The notes: generated by a model not told the origin, from the letters alone. Counted from the first letter of the stretch, positions 15,448 through 24,093 are shown. The stretch: DNA of 37,673 bases from Paenibacillus rhizophilus (GCF_003854965.1 NZ_RQPI01000025.1:1-37673), one strand, 5' to 3'. Made by a program: numbers and translations.

Positions 15448-16140
15448 ATGTTTGAGCATATCAAATCGGACATTCAGGCGGTGCTGGACAATGATCCCGC
15501 AGCCCGCAACCGGTTCGAGGTCTTTTTTACTTATGCCGGTCTGCATGCGATCTGGGCCCACCGGATTGCCCACCGCTTATACAGACGCGAGTGGTTTACA
15601 GTGGCGCGCATGGTGTCGCAATTCAGCCGGTTTATGACAGGTATCGAGATTCATCCCGGGGCGCGCATAGGCAGAAGACTGTTTATCGATCATGGAATGG
15701 GCGTGGTTATCGGAGAAACCTGCGAGATTGGCGACGATGTCATCATCTATCAGGGGGTCACTCTGGGAGGCACCGGCAAAGAGAAAGGAAAGCGCCATCC
15801 GACGGTTGGCAATAATGTGGTTATCGGTTCCGGGGCCAAGGTGCTTGGCTCGTTTCGGATCGGCGATAACTGCAATGTCGGCTCGAACTCGGTCGTGCTG
15901 CGTGAAGTGCCGGACAACAGTACAGTCGTCGGCAATCCTGGCCGCATCGTGAAGCGCAACGGAGAGCGGGTGAGGGACAGACTGGATCATACGAAGCTGC
16001 CCGATCCGGTCGTTGACTCCTTGCGTTTTCTGCAAAAAGAGATCGAAGAGCTGCGTCAGCAGATCGGCGGGGAGGACAGACAGAAAGCGGAGCAGCGCCG
16101 GCTGGAAAGCGAGCAGTATTTCGGAGATTACGAAATTTAA
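15448..16140 (+). CDS. cysE: Serine O-acetyltransferase
   Basis: A 230-residue hexapeptide-repeat enzyme that acetylates L-serine with acetyl-CoA to O-acetylserine, the first step of cysteine synthesis. It is the short bacillar form. The helical N-terminal region contains the TYAGLHAIWAHRIAH segment (28-42), and the left-handed beta-helix begins near residue 65 with catalytic D81-H82 (FIDHGMGVVIGE). The C-terminal tail (about 185-230) is helical and charged (EEIEELRQQIGGEDR). It is controlled by the cysteine T-box and is followed by cysS, so cysteine production and tRNA-Cys charging share one transcript. Confidence 0.96.
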   Translation: MFEHIKSDIQAVLDNDPAARNRFEVFFTYAGLHAIWAHRIAHRLYRREWFTVARMVSQFSRFMTGIEIHPGARIGRRLFIDHGMGVVIGETCEIGDDVIIYQGVTLGGTGKEKGKRHPTVGNNVVIGSGAKVLGSFRIGDNCNVGSNSVVLREVPDNSTVVGNPGRIVKRNGERVRDRLDHTKLPDPVVDSLRFLQKEIEELRQQIGGEDRQKAEQRRLESEQYFGDYEI

Positions 16141-16194
16141 ACCAGGCAACTGGCAAAGGCCGGGCTAAGGCCGAAAGAGAAAGGATTGAGCAGT

Positions 16195-17601
16195 ATGGCG
16201 CTCTATATTTACAACACGCTGTCACGGAGCAAGGAAGAATTTGTGCCGCTTGTTCCAGGCAAGGTCAAGATGTATGTGTGCGGACCAACCGTTTACGGGT
16301 ACATTCATATTGGGAACGCGAGGCCGGTCATCGTATTCGACATCGTCCGCAGCTATTTGGAGCAACTCGGCAATGAGGTCGATTATGTGGTCAACTTCAC
16401 GGATGTGGACGATAAGCTGATCCGCAAGGCCGAGGAGATGGGCACGACCGTGCCCGAAGTGGCTGAACTGTTCATCGACGCTTTTTTAAAGGACAACGAG
16501 GGACTCGGCGTGCGCCCGGCTACCCGCAATCCGCGCGTGACGCGGAGCATGGATCTGATCATCGAGTTTATCAAGGAACTGGTGGACAAAGGCTACGCTT
16601 ACGAGAGCGGCGGGGATGTCTTCTACCGTACGGCTAAGTTCGAGAGCTACGGCAAGCTGTCCCGCCAGAATCTGGAGGAGCTGCAGTTCGGCATCCGTGT
16701 CGAGGTCGATTCGCGCAAGGAGCATCCCGAAGACTTCGTGCTGTGGAAGGCGGCGAAGCCGGGAGAGATTTTCTGGCACAGCCCGTGGGGAGACGGACGC
16801 CCCGGCTGGCATATCGAGTGCTCGGCCATGGCTCGTGAATTTCTGGGCGATACGATTGATATCCATGGCGGCGGCCAGGATTTGACGTTTCCCCACCATG
16901 AATGCGAATGCGCGCAGAGCGAGGCGCTGACCGGCAAGCCGCTGGCGAATTACTGGATGCATAACGGCTTCCTTAACATTGGAGACGAAAAAATGTCGAA
17001 ATCCCTCGGCAACGGTCTGCTCGTCAAGGATTTCCTCGGCCGCTACAAAGCGGGGGCGATCCGCTATTTCATGCTCTCGACTCATTACCGGAATCCGCTG
17101 AATTTCAGCGAAGAGGCACTGCAGTCCGCGGAGAAAAGCGTAGAGCGCATAGCGGGGGCCGCGGGGAACGTCAAGCACCGCATAAGTCTTGCGGGAGACG
17201 GCAATCCGGATGAAGCAAGCGCAGAACTGAAGGCGAGACTGGACGCTATTGTGCAGCAGTATCACGAAAAAATGCAGGACGACTTCAACACACCGGACGC
17301 GATTACGGCCGTGTTCGACTGGGTCAGCGCGGCCAATGTGGCACTCTCGGACAATGCGCTGGCGGTGGCCGATCTGGCTGCTCTGCTGCAGACGTTTGAA
17401 GAGTTGAATACCGTGCTGCGGCTCGTTCCCGAAACGGAAGAGGAAGACGCCGACGACGAAGTCGAGCGCCTGATCGAGGAGCGCGCGGAAGCTCGGAAAG
17501 CGAAGAATTGGAGCCGGGCCGACGAAATCCGCGATATTTTGAACGATATGGGCATCGTGCTGGAGGATACGCCGCAGGGAATGCGGTGGAAGCGCAAATG
17601 A
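16195..17601 (+). CDS. cysS: Cysteinyl-tRNA synthetase
   Basis: A 468-residue class I synthetase charging tRNA-Cys. The active-site zinc ligands are all present: C29, C209, H234 and E238. HIGN is at 38-41 (YGYIHIGNARP) and KMSKS at 266-270. A DALR-type helical domain and C-terminal anticodon region follow. ATG 16195 gives MALYIYNTLSR, like its relatives; the TTG at 16186 would add three residues. The RBS is modest (AAAGGATT). Its stop overlaps the start of mrnC as ATGA. Confidence 0.97.
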   Translation: MALYIYNTLSRSKEEFVPLVPGKVKMYVCGPTVYGYIHIGNARPVIVFDIVRSYLEQLGNEVDYVVNFTDVDDKLIRKAEEMGTTVPEVAELFIDAFLKDNEGLGVRPATRNPRVTRSMDLIIEFIKELVDKGYAYESGGDVFYRTAKFESYGKLSRQNLEELQFGIRVEVDSRKEHPEDFVLWKAAKPGEIFWHSPWGDGRPGWHIECSAMAREFLGDTIDIHGGGQDLTFPHHECECAQSEALTGKPLANYWMHNGFLNIGDEKMSKSLGNGLLVKDFLGRYKAGAIRYFMLSTHYRNPLNFSEEALQSAEKSVERIAGAAGNVKHRISLAGDGNPDEASAELKARLDAIVQQYHEKMQDDFNTPDAITAVFDWVSAANVALSDNALAVADLAALLQTFEELNTVLRLVPETEEEDADDEVERLIEERAEARKAKNWSRADEIRDILNDMGIVLEDTPQGMRWKRK

Positions 17602-18008
17602 GCGAAGGCTGGTTTCCTTATGAGCCATCCAAGCCGGTCAAGCTGATTTCGCCCATTGTGCTGGCCTATATCGGCGACGCGATATACGAGGTGGCGGTGC
17701 GGCAGTATGTCATTTCGCGTCCCAACCTGCGCCCCAATTATCTTCACCGCGCCGCGACCGGACTCGTGTCGGCCAAGGCGCAGAGCAAGCTTCTCAGCTT
17801 GATTGAGCCGGAGCTGACGGATGAGGAGAAGGACATTATCCGTCAGGGGCGAAACGCCAAGTCCGGCACCATACCCAAAAATGCCGATGTGCTGGAGTAC
17901 CGGTACGCTACGGCTTTCGAATGCCTGATCGGCTATTTGTATTACACGGGACAGCAGGCAAGGATGCAGGAATTGATTCACAGCGGCATTCAGCAAATGG
18001 AAAGATAG
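17598..18008 (+). CDS. mrnC: Mini-ribonuclease III
   Basis: A 136-residue RNase III catalytic domain without a double-stranded RNA-binding domain. In Bacillus it matures the ends of 23S rRNA. The signature LAYIGDAIYE holds Asp27 and Glu31, the metal-binding residues of the family. The ATG overlaps the cysS stop (ATGA), with GGTGGAAG just upstream, so translation is probably coupled. rlmB follows after 17 bases. Confidence 0.95.
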   Translation: MSEGWFPYEPSKPVKLISPIVLAYIGDAIYEVAVRQYVISRPNLRPNYLHRAATGLVSAKAQSKLLSLIEPELTDEEKDIIRQGRNAKSGTIPKNADVLEYRYATAFECLIGYLYYTGQQARMQELIHSGIQQMER

Positions 18009-18025
18009 AACCGGGAGGAAACAAC

Positions 18026-18796
18026 ATGGTTGAAGATCACGACAAGAATGAAGAAATATTAGCCGGCAAGCATTCGGTGCTTGAAGCGCTGCGCGCAGGC
18101 CGGACGCTCAATAAAATATGGATCGCGGAGAACGCGCAAAAAGCGCTGACGGCTCCCATCGTAGCCGAAGCCCGTCAGGCTGGCGTCATTGTCCAGCATG
18201 TGGACAAACGCAAGCTGGACCAGCTGGCCCCAGGCGTGCAGCATCAAGGAGTGGTTGCTCAGGCGGCTCCCTATGCATATGCCGAAGTCGACGATCTGCT
18301 GGCCGCCGCCGAGGCCAAGGGAGAGCCTCCGTTCCTGCTGCTGCTGGACGAGATCGAAGATCCGCATAACCTCGGTTCGATCCTTCGCAGCGCCGACTGC
18401 ACCGGGGTGCACGGCGTCATTGTGCCCAAACGGCGTTCCGCGCAAATTACGGCCACCGTTTCGAAGACTTCCGCCGGTGCGGTGGAATATGTACCCGTTG
18501 CGCGGGTGACTAACCTGGGACAGACGATCGACCGGCTGAAGGAGCTGGGGATTTGGGTTGTCGGAACGGATGTCGATACGGATCAGGATCTGTTCGGGTC
18601 CGATATTTTTACCGGTCCGGTTGCCGTCGTCATCGGGAATGAGAGCAAGGGCATGGGCAGGCTGATTCGCGAAAAATGCGATATACTGCTCAAGCTTCCG
18701 ATGCTTGGCCGGATCAATTCGCTTAATGCTTCCGTGGCGGCGGGCGTCATTATGTACGAGGTGCTGCGGCGCCGGCGTACGCTTTCATCGCGATGA
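18026..18796 (+). CDS. rlmB: SpoU/TrmH-type 23S rRNA 2'-O-methyltransferase
   Basis: A 256-residue SPOUT methyltransferase using S-adenosylmethionine. The N-terminal substrate-binding domain (GKHSVLEALRAGR) is followed by the knotted domain with motif 1 (DPHNLGSILRSADCTGVHG), motif 2 (VIGNESKGMGRL) and motif 3 (LPMLGRINSLNASVAAGV). The family member in this position (YacO) methylates a guanosine in 23S rRNA; the exact site is assigned by homology. ATG 18026 follows GGAGGAA. The stop overlaps the next gene as ATGA. Confidence 0.93.
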   Translation: MVEDHDKNEEILAGKHSVLEALRAGRTLNKIWIAENAQKALTAPIVAEARQAGVIVQHVDKRKLDQLAPGVQHQGVVAQAAPYAYAEVDDLLAAAEAKGEPPFLLLLDEIEDPHNLGSILRSADCTGVHGVIVPKRRSAQITATVSKTSAGAVEYVPVARVTNLGQTIDRLKELGIWVVGTDVDTDQDLFGSDIFTGPVAVVIGNESKGMGRLIREKCDILLKLPMLGRINSLNASVAAGVIMYEVLRRRRTLSSR

Positions 18797-19314
18797 AGGA
18801 TTGGCGCGATGTGCTGCTGGTGGACGGATATAACATAATCGGCGGCTGGCCAGAGCTCGCCGCGCTGTCCCAGACCGGCATGCAGGAAGCGCGCGACCGG
18901 CTTCTGGGTGTGCTCGCCGATTACCAGGCCTATTCCGGCCGGCGCGTCATCGCCGTTTTCGACGCCTATCGGGTACCGGGTCTTGGACGTTCTTTCGTCC
19001 AGGGCAAAGTGCAGGTGTATTTCACGAAGGAAAAAGAAACCGCCGATGAATGCATCGAGCGGCTGGTAGGAGAGTACAGCCACCGCCGGAGGCAGATTTA
19101 TGTAGCCACTAGCGATTCTACCGAGCAGCATGTCATTTTTGCGCAGGGGGCGCTGCGGGTTTCGGCCAGGGAGCTCCGGCTCGAGGTGGAGGAGATGCAG
19201 CGGGAGGTCAAAAAGACTATCGAACCGCGAAATACCCGCTCCTCCCGCCACACCTTGGAAGACAATCTGCCACCGGAAGTGCGCAGCCGGCTGGAAGATT
19301 GGCGGAGACAATAA
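18793..19314 (+). CDS. rae1: Ribosome-associated endoribonuclease Rae1 (YacP)
   Basis: A 173-residue NYN/PIN-like nuclease. Acidic residues start at Asp11 in LLVDGYNII and continue with VFDAYRVPG and ATSDSTEQ, the expected metal-binding set. In Bacillus it enters the ribosomal A site and cuts mRNA in a translation-dependent way. It overlaps rlmB by ATGA and ends the gltX-region cluster. No terminator is obvious before the sigH promoter. Confidence 0.93.
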   Translation: MKDWRDVLLVDGYNIIGGWPELAALSQTGMQEARDRLLGVLADYQAYSGRRVIAVFDAYRVPGLGRSFVQGKVQVYFTKEKETADECIERLVGEYSHRRRQIYVATSDSTEQHVIFAQGALRVSARELRLEVEEMQREVKKTIEPRNTRSSRHTLEDNLPPEVRSRLEDWRRQ

Positions 19315-19376
19315 ATGCCCAAAACCATGTAAGATAAGTTTTGAGTAATTGTAATTTTATGTTATTGATGATTGTA

Positions 19377-19422
19377 TTTGGGCAAACGCTTGTTGACGGT
19401 GTAAGGTTACGTAATATATACT
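19377..19422 (+). promoter_or_regulatory. Promoter of sigH
   Basis: TTGACG (19393-19398), an 18-base spacer and TATACT (19417-19422). A TATATA with a 16-base spacer overlaps it. The region upstream (19320-19380) is very AT-rich, which in Bacillus fits AbrB binding at sigH, but no defined site can be read here. Confidence 0.75.
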
Positions 19423-19479
19423 GTTCGTATATTTCACGAAGTAACGATGCGTCCTGCGTTGCAGCCGGGGGGATTCTTG

Positions 19480-20124
19480 GTGAGTGTCGACCTCAAGGAA
19501 TTAATGCTGTCCGAGTATGATTTCATAAGCGATGAAGACATTGTCGAAGCTTTTCGGAGCGGCGACGGTGGCGCATTGGAACATCTGATCAACAAGTACC
19601 GCAATTTTGTGCGAGCCAAGGCCCGTTCCTACTTTCTGATCGGGGCTGATCGCGAGGATATAGTGCAGGAAGGCATGATCGGCCTCTACAAGGCGATTCG
19701 TGATTTCAAGGGCGACAAACTGTCTTCGTTCAAGGCGTTTGCCGAGCTGTGCATCACCCGGCAGATCATTACTGCCATCAAGACGGCCACACGCCAGAAG
19801 CATATTCCGCTCAATTCTTACGTCTCTTTGGACAAGCCCATTTACGATGAGGATTCGGACCGTACGTTGATGGATGTCATTTGCGGATCGCAGGTACTCG
19901 ACCCCGAGGAACTGATTATCAATCAGGAGGAATTCATCGGGCTTGAGGACAAGATGGCTGAAATTCTCAGCGATTTGGAACGCAAAGTGTTAATGCTCTA
20001 TCTCGACGGACGCTCCTACCAGGAGATTGCTGAGGATTTGAAGCGTCATGTGAAGTCGATCGATAACGCTCTTCAGCGGGTTAAGCGGAAACTTGAAAGA
20101 TATCTGGAAGTGCGTGACAATTAG
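19480..20124 (+). CDS. sigH: RNA polymerase sigma-H factor
   Basis: A 214-residue sigma-70 family factor for early sporulation and transition-phase genes. Region 2 is recognisable from KYRNFVRAKARSYFLIGADR through FKAFAELCITRQIITAIKTA (about 40-105), and region 4 with its helix-turn-helix is at the C-terminus (SYQEIAEDLKRHVKSIDNALQ). The start was set at GTG 19480, 7 bases after GGGGGG (19467-19472), giving MSVDLKELM; TTG 19477 is the alternative, and the ATG at 19447 precedes the RBS. A terminator lies 20 bases after the stop, so it is a single-gene unit. Confidence 0.95.
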   Translation: MSVDLKELMLSEYDFISDEDIVEAFRSGDGGALEHLINKYRNFVRAKARSYFLIGADREDIVQEGMIGLYKAIRDFKGDKLSSFKAFAELCITRQIITAIKTATRQKHIPLNSYVSLDKPIYDEDSDRTLMDVICGSQVLDPEELIINQEEFIGLEDKMAEILSDLERKVLMLYLDGRSYQEIAEDLKRHVKSIDNALQRVKRKLERYLEVRDN

Positions 20125-20143
20125 TGATATAATAAGAACCGGA

Positions 20144-20168
20144 AAGGCTCGGATACGAGTCTTTTTTT
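20144..20168 (+). terminator. Terminator after sigH
   Basis: AAGGCTCG (20144-20151), loop GATA, CGAGTCTT (20156-20163), followed by a T7 run. Confidence 0.88.
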
Positions 20169-20308
20169 AATTGGGTAAATTGTCTGATGGTTTATGCATG
20201 GCGGATTTGCTTCATAATGGATATTGGACCAGCAGATTAGTGAAGGTTTGCAAAGCAAAGACTCTCGCTCACGCCGGAGCGGCCATGACGGTAACATAGG
20301 AATTTCCG

Positions 20309-20336
20309 TTGACATTGGGCTTGGCATTATGATAAA
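20309..20336 (+). promoter_or_regulatory. Promoter of rpmG-secE-nusG
   Basis: A perfect TTGACA (20309-20314), a 16-base spacer and GATAAA (20331-20336) within TTATGATAAAG. It is the best promoter in the 500-base gap between sigH and rpmG. The stretch before it (20169-20308) holds only small hairpins such as TTTGC/GCAAA and GCTC/GAGC, and no gene. Confidence 0.68.
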
Positions 20337-20342
20337 GTGTTT

Positions 20343-20627
20343 TAGGTAGGCCCAAATTCGCGGCTTTTTTTGAATATAAACAAAGTGCAGGCTGTTTGAC
20401 TGAATCTTTGCTTATGTTTTGAAAAAAGAGATGCCATCCACGAAAAGGACGGTTAACCGTTTTTCATGAAATATGAGTGAGTGTAAGCTTCGTGCTTCTC
20501 TTTATTTTATATTTCTCGGAGAAACGAGAACTGCCTTTAGGGAGCGGCGGAACCCTTTCTTCTTGGGATCAATTTTTGCGTCTTTCGGTTCTGCGAATCG
20601 GAAGAACGTCTTCGGGAGGTGCACAGC
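20343..20627 (+). other. Structured leader of the rpmG operon
   Basis: About 285 nt lie between the promoter and rpmG. I see ACGGTTAACCGT flanked by GAAAA and TTTTTC (20442-20465), TTCTCG-GAGAAA-CGAGAA (about 20514-20531) and GTTCT/AGAAC near 20579-20606. No protein frame with an RBS is present. The length and hairpins suggest control in the leader, but I do not recognise a known class. Confidence 0.45.
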
Positions 20628-20777
20628 ATGCGGGTAATTATTACTTTGGCTTGTACGAGCTGCAAGCAAAGAAACTACGCGACGACCAAAAACAAGCGTA
20701 ATCATCCCGACCGCATGGAGATGAAGAAATTTTGCAAGTTTTGTAACGCGCAAACTCCTCATCGCGAAACTAGATAG
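20628..20777 (+). CDS. rpmG: Ribosomal protein L33, zinc-binding form
   Basis: A 49-residue protein, MRVIITLACTSC at its start, with two CxxC pairs (C9/C12 and C36/C39), the zinc-binding type of L33 of the large ribosomal subunit. GGGAGGTG lies upstream of ATG 20628. It is directly followed by secE after 21 bases, the usual order in Bacillota. Confidence 0.96.
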   Translation: MRVIITLACTSCKQRNYATTKNKRNHPDRMEMKKFCKFCNAQTPHRETR

Positions 20778-20798
20778 TTTGTTGGAGGTGTAGTCGGC

Positions 20799-20990
20799 GT
20801 GAAACGCAGTTTCAAGTCTTTGTTTTCCTTTTTCACTGAGAGCTGGACTGAACTTAAAAAGGTTCGATGGCCCAACCGTAAAGAACTGACCAACTATACA
20901 ATGATCGTACTAGGTACAATTGTAGTTGTCGCACTTTATTTCTGGGTTCTGGACATCGGTATTTCCGCTGTGATCGAAGCGATTATTTAG
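20799..20990 (+). CDS. secE: Preprotein translocase subunit SecE
   Basis: A 63-residue, single-span membrane protein of the SecYEG channel. A basic amphipathic N-terminal part with the conserved WTELKKVRWPNRKEL is followed by one membrane helix (about 34-57). It starts with GTG, 8 bases after GGAGGTG (20784-20790). nusG follows after 21 bases. Confidence 0.96.
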   Translation: MKRSFKSLFSFFTESWTELKKVRWPNRKELTNYTMIVLGTIVVVALYFWVLDIGISAVIEAII

Positions 20991-21011
20991 AGAGGTCCCA
21001 GGTGGCTTGAT

Positions 21012-21545
21012 ATGGAAAAAAGATGGTACGTCGTTCATACCTACTCCGGGTATGAGAACAAGGTCAAAGCCAATTTGGAAAAGCGCGTTGAGTCCATGGG
21101 CATGGAAGACAAAATATTCCGCGTTCTTGTTCCTATGGAAGAAGAAGTGGTAAACAAAGACGGCAAGAAGAAGGCTGTCATGCGTAAAGTTTACCCAGGT
21201 TACGTTTTGGTCGAAATGATCCAGACGGATGATTCCTGGTATGTTGTCCGCAACACGCCGGGCGTTACGGGATTTGTAGGTTCGACGGGTTCGGGTTCCA
21301 AGCCAACCGCTCTGCTTCCGGAAGAGGTTGAACAAATTCTGAAGCATATGGGCATGGTTGAGCCGAAAGCGAAGATCGATTTCGAAATCAAGGAATCCGT
21401 ACGCATCATGGTTGGTCCTTTTGCGAATTTTGTGGGCTCCGTGGAAGAAATTTTGGCTGACAAGAGCAAGATCAAGGTTCATGTCAACATGTTTGGAAGG
21501 GAAACCCCGCTGGAGTTGGATTTCACTCAAGTGGAGAAAATATAA
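21012..21545 (+). CDS. nusG: Transcription elongation factor NusG
   Basis: A 177-residue factor binding RNA polymerase; in Bacillota it affects pausing. An N-terminal NGN domain (MEKRWYVVHTYSGYENKV, up to about 105) is followed by a KOW domain (about 125-177, VGPFANFVGSVEEI). The length is normal. A 70-base gap with an imperfect hairpin (about 21557-21580) separates it from rplK. Confidence 0.97.
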   Translation: MEKRWYVVHTYSGYENKVKANLEKRVESMGMEDKIFRVLVPMEEEVVNKDGKKKAVMRKVYPGYVLVEMIQTDDSWYVVRNTPGVTGFVGSTGSGSKPTALLPEEVEQILKHMGMVEPKAKIDFEIKESVRIMVGPFANFVGSVEEILADKSKIKVHVNMFGRETPLELDFTQVEKI

Positions 21546-21615
21546 CACAAGGGTTTCTTGTGAACGGACGATTTGTCGTTCGTAGTCCAGTACTAGCGTC
21601 AAGGAGGTGTCACTC

Positions 21616-22041
21616 ATGGCTAAAAAAGTTATCAAAATGGTGAAACTGCAGATTCCTGCAGGGAAAGCGAACCCTGCGCCTCCGGTAGGTCCGGCGCTCG
21701 GTCAAGCAGGTGTCAACATTATGGCATTCTGTAAGGAATTCAACGCCCGTACCGCCGACCAAGCCGGCCTGATTATTCCGGTTGAAATCTCGGTTTTCGA
21801 GGATCGTTCCTTTACGTTCATCACCAAAACTCCTCCGGCTGCCGTTCTGCTCCGCATCGCTGCGAAAGTAGAAAAAGGCTCCGGTGAACCGAACAAGAAA
21901 AAAGTTGCGAAGCTGAACCGCGCCGCAGTGCGTGAAATTGCCGAGCAAAAAATGCCCGACCTGAACGCTGCATCCGTTGAAGCTGCTATGCGTATGGTTG
22001 AAGGAACTGCCCGCAGCATGGGCATCACGATCGAAGACTAA
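21616..22041 (+). CDS. rplK: Ribosomal protein L11
   Basis: A 141-residue protein of the GTPase-associated centre of the 50S subunit. It contains KLQIPAGKANPAPPVGPALG and the C-terminal RNA-binding domain ending in RSMGITIED. ATG 21616 is 6 bases after AAGGAGGTG (21601-21609); the GTG at 21607 lies inside the RBS. rplA follows after 86 bases. Confidence 0.98.
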   Translation: MAKKVIKMVKLQIPAGKANPAPPVGPALGQAGVNIMAFCKEFNARTADQAGLIIPVEISVFEDRSFTFITKTPPAAVLLRIAAKVEKGSGEPNKKKVAKLNRAAVREIAEQKMPDLNAASVEAAMRMVEGTARSMGITIED

Positions 22042-22127
22042 TCTTACGTTTTCGTTCATACGGTCTTTTTTAGGACCGCAATATGTGGGAGGATATTCCG
22101 CTAACACCACAAAGGAGGAACATTTTC

Positions 22128-22820
22128 ATGGCTAAACATGGTAAGAAATACCTGGAAGCTGCCAAGCTGATTAACAGCGAAGCAACTTACGAGCCTTCGG
22201 AAGCCGTTGAGCTTGTGAAGAAGGCGGCAACTGCCAAATTCGACGAAACCGTTGAAGCGGCCGTTCGCCTGGGCGTAGATCCTCGTAAACAAGACCAAGC
22301 CGTTCGCGGCGTTGTTGTCCTGCCTCACGGCACAGGCAAAACCCAGCGCGTGCTTGTATTTGCGAAAGGTGACAAAGCGAAGGAAGCGGAAGCGGCCGGC
22401 GCCGATTTTGTTGGCGATCAAGATATGATCAACAAAATTCAACAAGGCTGGTTTGAATTCGACGTCTGCGTAGCTACACCTGACATGATGAGCGAAGTCG
22501 GTAAACTGGGCCGTCTGCTCGGCGGTAAAGGCCTTATGCCTAACCCTAAAGCCGGCACGGTTACATTCGATGTTGCCAAGGCTGTTCAAGAAATCAAAGC
22601 CGGTAAAATCGAGTACCGTCTGGACAAAGCGGGTCAAATTCACGCGCCAATCGGCAAAGTGTCTTTTGACGCTGCTCAACTGAACGAGAACCTTAAAGCA
22701 CTCATCGACGCTCTGAACCGTGCGAAACCGGCTGCAGCCAAAGGGGTATACCTCAAAGGCATCGCCGTATCTTCGACTATGGGACCTAGCGCTCGTGTGA
22801 ACACAGCCGTTTACAGATAA
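22128..22820 (+). CDS. rplA: Ribosomal protein L1
   Basis: A 230-residue protein of the L1 stalk of the 50S subunit. The conserved VVLPHGTGKTQRV and LMPNPKAGTVT segments are present. ATG 22128 (MAKHGKKY) follows AAAGGAGGAA (22111-22120); an upstream in-frame ATG at 22083 lies before the RBS. In many bacteria L1 also represses its own mRNA. Confidence 0.98.
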   Translation: MAKHGKKYLEAAKLINSEATYEPSEAVELVKKAATAKFDETVEAAVRLGVDPRKQDQAVRGVVVLPHGTGKTQRVLVFAKGDKAKEAEAAGADFVGDQDMINKIQQGWFEFDVCVATPDMMSEVGKLGRLLGGKGLMPNPKAGTVTFDVAKAVQEIKAGKIEYRLDKAGQIHAPIGKVSFDAAQLNENLKALIDALNRAKPAAAKGVYLKGIAVSSTMGPSARVNTAVYR

Positions 22821-22827
22821 TTAGGGA

Positions 22828-22856
22828 TTGACTCTCGGGACAATCTTTGATAATCT
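22828..22856 (+). promoter_or_regulatory. Probable promoter of rplJ-rplL
   Basis: TTGACT (22828-22833), a 17-base spacer and TAATCT (22851-22856), just after the rplA stop and ahead of the L10 leader. The -35 box is good and the -10 box weak. Confidence 0.55.
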
Positions 22857-22889
22857 ATAGCAGTTGTGACCACTTGAGGGTTTTCGACT

Positions 22890-23030
22890 TAACTTTGAAT
22901 ATGCTTGCCGTAGACAGTAGGTGCCGCAAGGCTTAATTTCCTACCGAGGTGTTATGATAGAAACAAAGGAAGCGGCGACGCCGTGTACTTACCGTTTTAT
23001 CAAGCCTTCGTGAATCTGCGGAGGCTTTTC
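22890..23030 (+). promoter_or_regulatory. Ribosomal protein L10 leader
   Basis: GCTTGCCGTAGACAGTAGG (22903-22921) with GCCGCAAGGC and CCTACCGAGG is the conserved core of the Bacillota L10 leader, an autoregulatory mRNA site bound by the L10(L12)4 complex. A terminator hairpin forms its 3' part. Excess L10-L12 would favour termination before rplJ. The outer boundaries are approximate. Confidence 0.9.
23002..23030 (+). terminator. Attenuator terminator in the L10 leader
   Basis: AAGCCTTCG (23002-23010) pairs with CGGAGGCTT, with a loop over TGAATCTG, followed by TTTTC. It lies within the L10 leader about 70 bases before rplJ. Confidence 0.8.
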
Positions 23031-23102
23031 TAATGCCTGCGTAGGATCGGCGGAACTTTTCCGTTAAAAGTACGCCGTATAAATTATCAGGAGGTGTAAT
23101 CA

Positions 23103-23606
23103 TTGGCAAATGCTAAAGTAATTGAAGCTAAACAGGAAGCGGTTGATGTCGTTACCGGCAAACTGCAAAACAGCATCACGACTGTTGTTGCAGACTACCG
23201 TGGATTGAACGTTTCCCAAGTAACGGAACTGCGCAAGCAGCTTCGCGAAGCGGGCGTTGAATTTCAAGTTCTTAAGAACACGCTGCTTCGCCGTGCAACC
23301 GCTGCGGCTGAACTGACGGAGCTGGATGAAGTTCTGACGGGCCCTACAGCTATCGCCTTCAGTGCGAATGATGCAGTGGCACCCGCCAAAATTTTGAACG
23401 ATTTTGCCAAAAAGAACGACGCTTTGAAATTGAAAGGCGGCGTTGTGGAAGGCAAAGTGGTAAGCGAGTCCCAAATCAAAGCGTTGGCTGAGCTTCCTTC
23501 CCGCGAAGGACTGCTGTCCATGCTGCTTAGCGTTCTTCAAGCGCCGATGCGCAACTTCGCGTTGGCAGTCAAGGCTGTTGCGGACAAAGAAGAGCAAAGC
23601 GCGTAA
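23103..23606 (+). CDS. rplJ: Ribosomal protein L10
   Basis: A 167-residue stalk-base protein that carries the L7/L12 dimers on its C-terminal helix (ALAVKAVADKEEQSA). The N-terminal rRNA-binding domain includes VVADYRGLNVSQVTELRKQL. It starts with TTG after GGAGGTG (23091-23097). Expression is controlled by the leader upstream. rplL follows after 50 bases. Confidence 0.97.
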   Translation: MANAKVIEAKQEAVDVVTGKLQNSITTVVADYRGLNVSQVTELRKQLREAGVEFQVLKNTLLRRATAAAELTELDEVLTGPTAIAFSANDAVAPAKILNDFAKKNDALKLKGGVVEGKVVSESQIKALAELPSREGLLSMLLSVLQAPMRNFALAVKAVADKEEQSA

Positions 23607-23656
23607 CACAAACCGAAACATCAATATAAAAATTTCAATATAATGGAGGTTTAATC

Positions 23657-24019
23657 ATGAGTAAAGAAGCAATCTTGGAAGAAATCAAAGGCATGAGCGT
23701 ATTGGAACTGAACGAACTGGTTAAAGCAATCGAAGAAGAATTCGGCGTAACTGCTGCAGCTCCTGTAGCAATTGGCGGCGGCGCAGCAGCAGCTGTTGAA
23801 GAAGAGCAAACAGAATTCGACGTAATCCTGACAAGCGCTGGCGCTTCCAAGATCAACGTAATCAAAGTCGTTCGCGAAATCACTGGTCTGGGTCTGAAAG
23901 AAGCGAAAGATCTGGTAGACAACGCTCCGAAACCGATCAAAGAAAAAGTAAGCAAAGAAGATGCCGACGCTACGAAAGAAAAGCTGGAAGCAGCTGGCGC
24001 AGCTGTAGAAGTGAAGTAA
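23657..24019 (+). CDS. rplL: Ribosomal protein L7/L12
   Basis: A 120-residue stalk protein that recruits translation factors. The N-terminal dimerisation domain is followed by an Ala/Gly-rich hinge (about 33-52) and the globular C-terminal domain with KINVIKVVREITGLGLKEAK. It is rich in codons such as GAA, AAA and GCA, as expected of a highly expressed gene. A strong palindromic terminator follows. Confidence 0.98.
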   Translation: MSKEAILEEIKGMSVLELNELVKAIEEEFGVTAAAPVAIGGGAAAAVEEEQTEFDVILTSAGASKINVIKVVREITGLGLKEAKDLVDNAPKPIKEKVSKEDADATKEKLEAAGAAVEVK

Positions 24020-24068
24020 TTCGGCATTACAACTTTGGGAGCGAAGTGATTCCTTCCATCCATCGCAG

Positions 24069-24093
24069 CCCCTTGAACATGTTCAAGGGGTTT
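24069..24093 (+). terminator. Terminator after rplL
   Basis: A perfect palindrome CCCCTTGAAC-AT-GTTCAAGGGG (24069-24090) followed by a short TTT run. The short T tract suggests partial termination. Confidence 0.78.
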
